Of a DNA stretch of 64,000 bases, positions 55,069-62,812 are shown in pieces. Within the stretch, counting starts at the first letter, position 1; the number at the start of each line of letters is the position of its first letter. The position numbers and the translations under genes are program-made. The stretch is taken from positions 186,001 to 250,000 of the forward strand of contig JACKER010000012.1 in NCBI GenBank assembly GCA_020632925.1, in the 5' to 3' direction. The notes under the pieces are model-generated. The model had not been told where the DNA came from. It searched no databases and worked only from the letters and a program-made list of their open reading frames with translations. The DNA comes from Alphaproteobacteria bacterium. GTDB lineage: Bacteria > Myxococcota_A > UBA796 > GCA-2862545.

Positions 55069-56343
55069 TCAGCGCGAAAGGGGAGGGACCTCGTACCAGA
55101 AGGCCGTCGACCGCAGCGAGAGGCGGGTGGCGCGATCCTTGTGGTGGACCTCGAAGCGCACCCGCAGCGCGCTCGCGTACGGCAGGGCGTCGAGCGCGCG
55201 GAAGCGGGCCTGGACCGAGGTGCCGCCGTGCTCCTCGCAGGGGTCGGCCGCTCCCGCGGCGTCGTCGCGCGGCTTGGCGGTCCAGGGGGCCGAGTAGGTG
55301 GCGGCGCTGCACCAGGCGTAGCCGTACCAGTCCTCGGTGCCGGTGCCGCGGTGGGTGATGGCGCCGTCGACCGTCACCTCGTCGTCCCCCTCGCCCCACC
55401 ACCGCGGGCTCGGGTTGTCGACGGCGAGCACCTCCCCGACGTAGACGCCGCGCCCCTCCGTGGAGAGCACCTCGAACCAGGTGCGCTGGCGCGTGTCGAC
55501 CTCGGCCGTGGCCGTGCGGGCCCGCAGGTGCATCGAGCGCTCGTCCCAGTCCCACGGCCCCACGTCGGCCTCGAGCGTGCCCTCACCGCGCAGCTCGAGG
55601 ACCGCCGAGCGCGCGAAGGGCATGGTGAGCCGGCCGGTGAGGGTCTGTCCGTCGTACGCCCAGGGTCCCAGATCGAAGGTGCCCGAGCGCAGGTCGGCCA
55701 GCGGCACCTCCGCCGTGGTCGCGTCGTCGAAGGTCCAGCGCAGCGTGCCCTCGCCGCGGATCCGCAGCCGTCGGACCGCGCCAGGACCCGTCAGCTCGAG
55801 CCGCTGGCCCGACACGGTGTCGAGCGGACCGTCGGGAACCCCCTGCCAGCCGCGCATGGGGTCGCCGGCCGGCCAGCGCCCGCGCCAGGTGTGCATCGGT
55901 GTGTCCGCGGGCCAGGTCGCCGTCTCCACCTGCCAGTACAGCCCGCGCCCGGCGTTGTCGTCCACTGTCACGAGGAGGTGCTCGGCATAGGGAAGGGGCC
56001 TCATGGACAGGTGGCCCCCCGCGGGCCCGCCGGGGAGCCAGTCCGCGAGCGGCACCTCGACCGCCGGTCGCTCCGCGCCATCCAGCCGGATGCGCAGCGT
56101 CCCGCCCGCCTTGGGGTTCGCCGCCCACGTCCGGACGATCGCACCCGGGCCGTCGGCGTCGACGAGCGCGTGCTCCACGCGATCGCCGAAGGTCCGCTCG
56201 CCCTCGAACTGCCCCCGATCGGCGTTCGCGAAGCCCTCGGTGAGCTGGGCGCGGTCCCACGAGGCGTGCAGCGTCACCGTGGGTGCGGGGTCGGGGAAGC
56301 GCGCGAGCCGATCCGCATCGGACATCGCCTCCACCAGCCCCAC
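55069..56343 (-). CDS. DUF2961-family protein, probably a lipoprotein
   Basis: At least 424 residues with the DUF2961 pattern: DADGPGAIVRTW, GTLRIRLDGAERP, GRGVYVGEVLAVDN, WWGEGDDEVTVDG, HRGTGTEDWYGYAW and ALPYASALRVRFEVHH. Members of this family are beta-rich and linked to carbohydrate processing. From GTG 56343 there is no export signal, but the same frame continues upstream as VLVALTLLLACSRPDPS, a clear lipobox. A CTG at 56385 overlapping the upstream stop (CTGA) would supply MTLLLAC, so the true start may be non-standard. Confidence 0.8.
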   Translation of the reverse strand: MGLVEAMSDADRLARFPDPAPTVTLHASWDRAQLTEGFANADRGQFEGERTFGDRVEHALVDADGPGAIVRTWAANPKAGGTLRIRLDGAERPAVEVPLADWLPGGPAGGHLSMRPLPYAEHLLVTVDDNAGRGLYWQVETATWPADTPMHTWRGRWPAGDPMRGWQGVPDGPLDTVSGQRLELTGPGAVRRLRIRGEGTLRWTFDDATTAEVPLADLRSGTFDLGPWAYDGQTLTGRLTMPFARSAVLELRGEGTLEADVGPWDWDERSMHLRARTATAEVDTRQRTWFEVLSTEGRGVYVGEVLAVDNPSPRWWGEGDDEVTVDGAITHRGTGTEDWYGYAWCSAATYSAPWTAKPRDDAAGAADPCEEHGGTSVQARFRALDALPYASALRVRFEVHHKDRATRLSLRSTAFWYEVPPLSR

Positions 56344-56381
56344 CGTGCTCGGGTCGGGCCGGCTGCAGGCGAGGAGCAGCG

Positions 56382-57350
56382 TCAGAGCGACCAGGACACC
56401 GTCGCGGCGAAGCGGACGTCGACGTGGTCCGGGGTGGACTCGTGGACGACGACGGCGCAGGCGTCGACGAAGCCCATCGGGTCGGCGAGCGAGTCGAGGG
56501 AGCGCGACGCCCAGTTGGCGGGGAAGGTGCGCTCGTTGGTCAGCGCGCCGCTCGTGCCGCCGTCCACCTTGCGATGGACCAGGCCGCCCGCCGTCGGCAT
56601 CGGGTCGCCCACCATGAAGGTGTTCTCCCAGGTGAACACGTTGACGTCGCCCTCGGCCGTGACGTTACCCCACAGGTCGAGCGTGTCCACCTGCGCGTTG
56701 CGGAACGCGGACTGGTCGATGGGGCCGGCGATCTGCGGGCCGGTGCAGGCGGCCTCGACCGGGCGCGCGGTGCCGAGCGTCCAGTGGGCGGCGTAGGCCC
56801 AGTCGGCGGCGTCGGACACGCCCTCCACGTCGAGCGACAGGCCGGCGGGCGAGCCGTTCAGCTCGGCCCAGTCGCGCAGGCAGTCCGTCAGGTCCGCGGC
56901 GTGCTCGGCGTCCGTCGTCGAGGAGGTCACGACCATCGTGCAGGACGCCGGCTGCACGATCTCGGTGCCGGCGTCGGCGCGGGTCGTCCAGCCGTAGCGG
57001 GTGCCGGGGGTCAGCGTGAGCACGAGGGGATCGACGTGGTCCCAGCGGAGGTCGTCGACGCGCAGCTCGAAGAGGGCGTCCTCGCCCTGGCTGCGGAGCT
57101 CGGCGTCCGCGAGCAGCACGGGACCCCAGGCGTCCGTGTCGATGTAGGTCCCGAGGTACCAGGTGACGCGCTCGTCGTAGAGCTTCACGTCGAAGTCGGC
57201 GTCCTCGACCAGGCCGGGGAGGACCTCGGTGTCCAGGAGCTCCACCTCGATGGCGCCCTCGGTCGTCTTCGTCAGCAGGGGGATCGACGGCAGCATCTCG
57301 CCGCAGCCGGTGGCGAGGAGCAGGGTGGCGCTGAGGAAGCGAGCGGACAT
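56382..57350 (-). CDS. Lipoprotein of unknown function
   Basis: A 322-residue predicted lipoprotein. The signal MSARFLSATLLLATGC has a lipobox ending at Cys 16. The mature part is acidic and beta-rich with scattered Cys (QPASCTMVV, LTDCLRDW, EAACTGPQ, VDACAVVV) that may pair. I recognise no family. ATG 57350. Its stop lies where the DUF2961 gene's extended frame would begin, so the two are probably co-expressed. Confidence 0.72.
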   Translation of the reverse strand: MSARFLSATLLLATGCGEMLPSIPLLTKTTEGAIEVELLDTEVLPGLVEDADFDVKLYDERVTWYLGTYIDTDAWGPVLLADAELRSQGEDALFELRVDDLRWDHVDPLVLTLTPGTRYGWTTRADAGTEIVQPASCTMVVTSSTTDAEHAADLTDCLRDWAELNGSPAGLSLDVEGVSDAADWAYAAHWTLGTARPVEAACTGPQIAGPIDQSAFRNAQVDTLDLWGNVTAEGDVNVFTWENTFMVGDPMPTAGGLVHRKVDGGTSGALTNERTFPANWASRSLDSLADPMGFVDACAVVVHESTPDHVDVRFAATVSWSL

Positions 57351-57461
57351 GTGACCCCCCCGAACTCGCGCGGCGTGCCGCCCGGCGTTCGTGGCATCAA
57401 CATGGGCCGTTGGGTGGTGTCGAGACCGCTTCGCCGTGTATCGACTCGTTACAGGCGCCTG

Positions 57462-59288
57462 TCACAGGGCCTCGCGGACCGCCGCCTTCATCGCCCGCAT
57501 GACCGCGGGGACGCCCCCCCCGTCGACGTGATCGAGGAGCGACCGCCACGGGAGCGAGCGTGTCAGGCGACCCTCCACGAGGGCCCTGGATCGGTCGTCC
57601 AGCGCCTCGATCCTCAGGAGCCCCCGGGTCCGGAGCCAGCGCAGCGATGGCGCGGCGGCCTCGAACGTGCGGGGTCCGTCGAGCCATCCCCGCACGATGG
57701 TCCGGGCCTCCTCCTCGCCGAACGGCGCGGGCTCGGGCAGGTCGGCCTCGATCGCGGCGAGCACCTCGGGATCCGTCAGGGCGCCGTCGCCCTCGAGCAG
57801 CTCTCGCAGCACGGGCCAGTCGCGAGCGAGCTCGGCGCGGAGGCGCTCGACGAGGACCGACGCCCGCTCGGTCCGTCCCAGGGCCATCGCCACCGACACC
57901 TCGCCCGACCGCCCGCCACGGGCCACGCCCACCCGCACGAGCGCGTAGCCCAGGCGCCGGCGCAGGCGGATCACGTCCGCGGTCGCGCCGAAGAGGGTGC
58001 CGAAGAGCTCGGCGTCCGCGTGGACCTCGTGCTCGTGCGCCACGATCCGCGCCGCCAGGCCCTCGCGCCGCCGGTCGGGGTGGACCGCGAGGCGGACGCT
58101 GCGCGCGATCCGCAGCTCGCCGGCCTCGGGGTGCCCCGCGTGGCAGATCAGCGTGTCGGCGAGCGCGTGCCCGCGGATCCGCTCGGCGCCGGCCGCCAGC
58201 GCCGCGCACTGCTCGGGCGACAGCGCGCCCTCCCGCGAGACCAGGCCCACGCCCACCACCCCCCCGGGGGTCTCCGCGACGTGGCACACGACGTCGGGGT
58301 CGGGCGTGAGCAGGGTGCGCAGGTCGGTCGGCGTGGTGCGGTAGTGCGCGTGCACGAGCAGCCCGAAGACCTCGCTCAGCTGCCGCTCGTCGCCGGCGAG
58401 CTCGCCCGCCGTGGCGACCCGGAGCGACACGGGACCGTCGGTGTGCGGCGCGGGCCTCGCGTCCCAGGCCAGCACCCGCCCGACCGCGGCCTCCAGCGGG
58501 TCGCCGGCGCTCCAGCGGACCGGCTCGGCCAGCTCCACCCGCCGGACCTCGCCGGCCTGGGCCAGGAAGCGCAGGAGGAATCCGCGTCCGCTCCCCTCGT
58601 AGCCCTGGACCGTCGACGCCAGGACGATGTGCGCCTGCGGGTGTCGGGCCAGGAGCGCGCGCAGGGCCCCGACCGGGAAGCCGGCGGCCTCGTCCACCAG
58701 GACCAGCGCGGGCGACGGACGCTCGAGGAGCTCGGTCAGCGGTACCCACGCCACGTCCGCTCGTCGGAGGATCTCTGCGGCCTGGCCCTCCTCGGGCGAG
58801 GTCACGACGACGTCTCGTGCCCCGGACGCGAGCTGTCCGAGCACGCTGGACTTCCCGCGACCGCGATCGGCCAGCAGCGCCGTCCGGGAAGGGGGCCCCG
58901 CCAGCGCCGCGCCGATCGTCTCGAGGGCCGAGCGCTGGTCGGTGGTCCAGGCGAAGGGCCGTTCCGGCGGTGGCGACAGCGCCCCCGGGGTCGCGAGCGG
59001 CAGCAGCTGGCGGTCCGCGCGGTCGTCCATCGGCCCGCGCGGTCCGGTCGACCGTATCCACACCAGCCCGCCACCCCCGCGAGGCATCCCCTGGACCATG
59101 CCGAGCAGCTCGGGGTCGAGCCCCGCCCGCTGGTCCAGGACCGCGGCGTCCAGCGTCGAGCCGAGGTGGCGGCGCGCGTCGGCGCGGGTCGCGATCCAGG
59201 CCACGCGCGCCGGGTCCAGCGCCGCCACGGCCTCCCTGGCCGCGTCCGCGTCCCCGACGACCACGAGGCGCCGGTGCCCCCCGCTCAC
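57462..59288 (-). CDS. tmcA: tRNA(Met) cytidine acetyltransferase
   Basis: A 608-residue RNA acetyltransferase that makes N4-acetylcytidine at the wobble base of elongator tRNA-Met, using ATP and acetyl-CoA. The helicase-like module has Walker A DRGRGKSS at 141-148, LVLVDEAAGFPV as Walker B, and STVQGYEGSGRGF, the family signature. The GNAT module has RSVRLAVHPDRRREGLAARI and the family LFGATADVIRLRRRLGYALVR. It is somewhat shorter than E. coli TmcA (671 residues), mainly at the N terminus. GTG 59288 overlaps the stop of the LEA14-like gene (GTGA). Confidence 0.9.
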   Translation of the reverse strand: MSGGHRRLVVVGDADAAREAVAALDPARVAWIATRADARRHLGSTLDAAVLDQRAGLDPELLGMVQGMPRGGGGLVWIRSTGPRGPMDDRADRQLLPLATPGALSPPPERPFAWTTDQRSALETIGAALAGPPSRTALLADRGRGKSSVLGQLASGARDVVVTSPEEGQAAEILRRADVAWVPLTELLERPSPALVLVDEAAGFPVGALRALLARHPQAHIVLASTVQGYEGSGRGFLLRFLAQAGEVRRVELAEPVRWSAGDPLEAAVGRVLAWDARPAPHTDGPVSLRVATAGELAGDERQLSEVFGLLVHAHYRTTPTDLRTLLTPDPDVVCHVAETPGGVVGVGLVSREGALSPEQCAALAAGAERIRGHALADTLICHAGHPEAGELRIARSVRLAVHPDRRREGLAARIVAHEHEVHADAELFGTLFGATADVIRLRRRLGYALVRVGVARGGRSGEVSVAMALGRTERASVLVERLRAELARDWPVLRELLEGDGALTDPEVLAAIEADLPEPAPFGEEEARTIVRGWLDGPRTFEAAAPSLRWLRTRGLLRIEALDDRSRALVEGRLTRSLPWRSLLDHVDGGGVPAVMRAMKAAVREAL

Positions 59289-60031
59289 GGCAGGGACAGC
59301 TCGTGGTCCATGGCCAGCGGGATCTCGCCGAGCGCGGTGTCGACGCTGCCGCTCCAGGACAGCCCGAGCGTCGACGGGTGGCCGGTGAGCACCCACAGCG
59401 CCGCCTGGGAGGCACGGAGCGGGTCGATCGCGATGGGCAGCGCCAGGAGCCCACCGGGGGCGACCAGCGCCTCCCCGGAGCCCAGGCGCGTGCCGTTGAG
59501 CGCCGCGGACCAGCCGAGCGAGCGGGGCTCGGCGCCGAGCGGGAGGTCCACGAGCATCTGGACGCCGAGCACGACGTCGCCGTCGCGCAGCCCGACCGCC
59601 GTGTCGACGACCGTGATCGACGGCGGGTCGAAGCGCGGGGTCTCCGCCTCCCAGGACAGCGGCAGCGCGACCGTTCCGGCGGGCGTGTCGAGCGAGAGCT
59701 CCGCCTCGAGCGCGACCGTGGTGCTCTCGTCGTCGCCCGTCGCGGCCGCCAGCGCGTCGGCGTACGCCACGGACAGCGGCAGGGAGACCTCGGTGACGCC
59801 GCCCGCCGCCAGCACCTGGCCCGGGGGCCGCTCCCCGGAGAGCAGGGGCGTCCCGTCGACGGACACGGCCCAGCGCAGCCCACCGACGGGGACCGAGACG
59901 GGCAGCGGGTTGTCGACCGACACGTGCAGCTCGGCGTCCGCGCCGGTCCAGCCGAGCCGCGTCACGGTCAGGCCGTCGACCGAGGCGGAGGGGACCGGGG
60001 GCGCGCAGGCCAGTAGCAGTGCCCAGACCAT
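59285..60031 (-). CDS. LEA14/WHy-domain lipoprotein
   Basis: A 248-residue predicted lipoprotein. The signal MVWALLLAC is very short with lipobox LLAC. The mature part has the WHy/LEA_2 pattern twice: LTVTRLGWTGADAELHVSVDNPLPVSVPVGG-like start with the NP motif, and a second similar beta domain later. Such domains are linked to desiccation or stress protection. It starts 5 bp after the transporter stop and overlaps tmcA by four bases. Confidence 0.75.
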   Translation of the reverse strand: MVWALLLACAPPVPSASVDGLTVTRLGWTGADAELHVSVDNPLPVSVPVGGLRWAVSVDGTPLLSGERPPGQVLAAGGVTEVSLPLSVAYADALAAATGDDESTTVALEAELSLDTPAGTVALPLSWEAETPRFDPPSITVVDTAVGLRDGDVVLGVQMLVDLPLGAEPRSLGWSAALNGTRLGSGEALVAPGGLLALPIAIDPLRASQAALWVLTGHPSTLGLSWSGSVDTALGEIPLAMDHELSLP

Positions 60032-60036
60032 CGAGA

Positions 60037-61254
60037 TCAGGAGTATCCCCTCCACAGGAGCAGTGGGACGCCCACCAACAGGGACAGCGCAGTCGCGGGG
60101 ACGCCGACCCGGGCGTACTCCCAGAAACCCAGATCGTGGACCTCCTTCGCCTGCTCCGCGACGATGACGTTGGCGACCGAGCCCACGAGCGTCAGGTTGC
60201 CCGCGACGGTGGCCACGAGCCCCAGGAGGGGCCAGGCCGCAGGCCCGAGCGACGCCATCTTCGGGCCGACGAGCAGGACCAGCGGCACGTTGCTCACGAC
60301 GTTGCTGCCGACCACGAGCGCGCCGGTGAGCGCGGCCGCCCCGGCGGGCTCGGACAGCGACACGTTCGGCGCGACGAGGTCCCAGGCGCGCTCGGGCAGC
60401 CCGGTGGCGGCGAGCCCACGCACGACCACGAACAGCCCCGCGAAGAACAGCAGCAGCGACCAGTCGACGCGGGCGAAGGCCTCGGAGGGCTCGCGCCGGT
60501 CGAGCACCATGAGCGCCACGGCCCCGCCGAGCGCGCTGAAGCCGAGGTGGAGCCCGCCGAGCATCGCCATGGTCACGGCCGCGCCGACCAGGAGCACGAG
60601 CGGCGCGTCGGAGGCGAGCGCGGGTGGTGGCCCGGGGTCCGGCAGCGCGTGCGCCGAGAGCTCCCGTCGGAACAGCAGCGACAACAGTCCCACGTGCGCC
60701 GCCAGCGCGACCGCGGCGACGGGTCCGACCGTCCCCAGGAAGCTCGCGAAGGAGATGCCGGACATCGACCCGATCAGCATGTTCTGCGGGTTGCCCACGA
60801 GGGTCGCGGCGCTCCCGAGGTTGGCCGAGGTCGCGAGCGCGACGAGGTACGGCGCGGGTGGCAGGCCCGTCCGCCGCAGCAGGGCGACGAGCAGCGGCGT
60901 CATGAACAGGCACACGGTGTCGTTGACGAGCAGCGCGGAGAGCAGCCCGGCGCTCACGCAGACCGCCACGAGGAGCTGGCGCGGGGTGCGCGCGACGGTC
61001 AGCGCGCGGTGCGTGGCCCACGCGAACCACCCGCTCCGCTCGAGCCACGCGGTGATCAGCATCATGCCGAGCAGCAGGGCGATGGTGCCCTCGTCGACGG
61101 CATCCAGCGCCTCCGCGGGCGACAGCGCCCCCACCGCGACCATGCCGACCGCGCCCAGCAGCGCTCCCGCCGGACGGCCGATGGGGAGCCAGGACAGGCG
61201 CCGGGACGCGATGAGCACCCAGGTGAGGAGGAACACCGCGACGGTGGCGATCAT
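60037..61254 (-). CDS. ArsB/NhaD-type anion transporter (IT superfamily)
   Basis: A 405-residue inner-membrane transporter with about 11 helices. Family motifs are LLVNDTVCLFMTPLLVALL, ANLGSAATLVGNPQNMLIG and, in the second half, SNVVSNVPLVLLVGP and GNLTLVGSVANVIVAEQA, the paired NP/SN re-entrant signatures of ArsB, NhaD and SLC13-like carriers. Substrate could be arsenite, citrate-like dicarboxylates or Na+/H+; nothing nearby (no arsR or arsC) decides. ATG 61254. Probably the first gene of the transporter-LEA14-tmcA unit. Confidence 0.88.
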   Translation of the reverse strand: MIATVAVFLLTWVLIASRRLSWLPIGRPAGALLGAVGMVAVGALSPAEALDAVDEGTIALLLGMMLITAWLERSGWFAWATHRALTVARTPRQLLVAVCVSAGLLSALLVNDTVCLFMTPLLVALLRRTGLPPAPYLVALATSANLGSAATLVGNPQNMLIGSMSGISFASFLGTVGPVAAVALAAHVGLLSLLFRRELSAHALPDPGPPPALASDAPLVLLVGAAVTMAMLGGLHLGFSALGGAVALMVLDRREPSEAFARVDWSLLLFFAGLFVVVRGLAATGLPERAWDLVAPNVSLSEPAGAAALTGALVVGSNVVSNVPLVLLVGPKMASLGPAAWPLLGLVATVAGNLTLVGSVANVIVAEQAKEVHDLGFWEYARVGVPATALSLLVGVPLLLWRGYS

Positions 61255-61299
61255 GGGCCCCTGGCGTATCGCTGCTATCGTCGAGGGGGGAGGGGACGG

Positions 61300-62811
61300 A
61301 TGACCGACCTGCGGGCCTTTCGAACGACGATCCTGCTCGCCGTGGCGCTCGGCTGCGGGTCCAAGGACACGGACACGGCGTCGGACACCGTCGACGGGGA
61401 CGCGGACACGGACACGGACAGCGACGCGGACACCGACAGCGACACGGACGCGGACAGCGACGCGGACACCGACAGCGACACGGACGCGGACACCGACGCG
61501 GACACGGACCTGGCGCACAGCGGCCACACGGGCACCACGACCACGGCCTCGAACTGCGTCAACCCCCAGCCCATCGCCGATTCGCGCGGGCAATGGAGCG
61601 GGCTGGTGCGCTGCGCGGACGGGGCGGTGAACCGTGCCACGCAGCGCTCCTGCGACCCGGCGCCCCCGCCGTGGTCGGCGTGCTCGCAGACCTTCGGCTC
61701 CTGCTCCGTGGACGCGGACTGCACGGCCGGTCCGAACGGGCGCTGCCTCGACGTGTACTTCGGGTGCGGCTGCGTCTACAGCTGCGCGACGGACACGGAC
61801 TGCGGCGCGAACGAGGTCTGCCTCTGCGGCGGAGCGATGCCGACGGTCACGGACAGCTGGTCGCACTGCGTCCCCGCGAACTGCGCCACGGACGCGGACT
61901 GCGCGTCGGGGGAGTGCGGCGTGGCGGTGCAGACCGACGGCATCGGTTGCCCCAACTACGCGCTCGTCGGCTGCCGGACGCCGACCGATCTGTGCCGCGA
62001 GGACGGTGACTGCGTGGGCGCGGACCAGTTCTGCACCATCCGGCCGGTGGTGTTCGACTGGCGCTGCCGGACGGTTCCTCCCCTGGCGTGTGGACGTCCG
62101 CTGCTGGTGGACGAGGTGCCGGTCCACGCGGTGACCACGGCTCGGGGCGACTGGTCGACGCCGTTGGGCGAGACGACGGAGGACCCGGAGCTCGCCGAGC
62201 GGTGGTTGCGGATCGCCGAGATGGAGCACGCGAGCGTGGCGAGCTTCGCGCGGGCGACGCTCGAGCTGATGGCGCTGGGCGCCCCGCCCGACCTGCTGGT
62301 GGAGACCCAGCGGGCCGCCGTGGACGAGGTGGAGCACGCGCGGCTCGCGTGGGGACTCGCCCGGCGCTACGGCGCACCCGAGTGCGGTCCGGGTCCGCTG
62401 CCGCTCGACGGCGCGGCTCCGCGCCGCGACCGGGACGCGATCGTGCGAGGGCTGGTGTGGGAGGCCTGCGTGGGGGAGACGGTGGCGGCCGCAGAGCTCC
62501 GAGAGGGCGCGCGGCTGGCCGCCGACCCGGCGCTCGCGGCGACGCTGCGCCGGATCGCGGACGACGAGGAGCGGCACGCCGCGCTGGGCTGGCGCACGCT
62601 CGCCTGGCTGCTGCGCGATGCCACGACGCAGGAGCTGGCGGCGGTGGAGCGAGAGCTCGAGGCCGCCGTGGGCGAGCTCCTCGCGGGTCCCCCGGAGACC
62701 CTGCACCGTCCGGAGCACGGCTTCGTCGGGGGTGTGGCACGCGACCGGCTGCGGGCGCGGGTGGTCGAACGGGTCGTGCGCGCCGGCTGGCGTGCGATCG
62801 CGAAGACGTAG
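61300..62811 (+). CDS. Lipoprotein with Cys-rich region and ferritin-like domain
   Basis: A 503-residue predicted lipoprotein. The signal FRTTILLAVALGC ends in a lipobox. Residues ~22-72 are a DTDSDAD-type acidic linker, then a Thr run (HTGTTTTAS). Residues ~85-265 hold about 20 Cys in an EGF/Dickkopf-like spacing (CSVDADC, CATDTDCGANEVC). The C-terminal ~210 residues form a ferritin-like four-helix domain with di-metal motifs EMEHAS, DEVEHARL, GETVAA and DDEERHAAL. ATG 61300 has AGGGG upstream. A surface-anchored di-iron or metal-binding protein is likely; its substrate is unknown. Confidence 0.82.
   Translation: MTDLRAFRTTILLAVALGCGSKDTDTASDTVDGDADTDTDSDADTDSDTDADSDADTDSDTDADTDADTDLAHSGHTGTTTTASNCVNPQPIADSRGQWSGLVRCADGAVNRATQRSCDPAPPPWSACSQTFGSCSVDADCTAGPNGRCLDVYFGCGCVYSCATDTDCGANEVCLCGGAMPTVTDSWSHCVPANCATDADCASGECGVAVQTDGIGCPNYALVGCRTPTDLCREDGDCVGADQFCTIRPVVFDWRCRTVPPLACGRPLLVDEVPVHAVTTARGDWSTPLGETTEDPELAERWLRIAEMEHASVASFARATLELMALGAPPDLLVETQRAAVDEVEHARLAWGLARRYGAPECGPGPLPLDGAAPRRDRDAIVRGLVWEACVGETVAAAELREGARLAADPALAATLRRIADDEERHAALGWRTLAWLLRDATTQELAAVERELEAAVGELLAGPPETLHRPEHGFVGGVARDRLRARVVERVVRAGWRAIAKT
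61417..61488 (+). repeat. Perfect 36-bp tandem duplication in the acidic linker
   Basis: Two adjacent identical 36-bp copies (61417-61452 and 61453-61488) encode DSDADTDSDTDA twice inside the lipoprotein linker. The identity at DNA level suggests recent slippage expansion. Flanking sequence continues as imperfect GAC-ACC/AGC-GAC repeats. Confidence 0.9.
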
Positions 62812-62812
62812 G

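Noticed and set aside
61417..61520. CRISPR-like repeats
   Set aside because: The repeats are tandem without spacers and encode an in-frame DTDSD linker.
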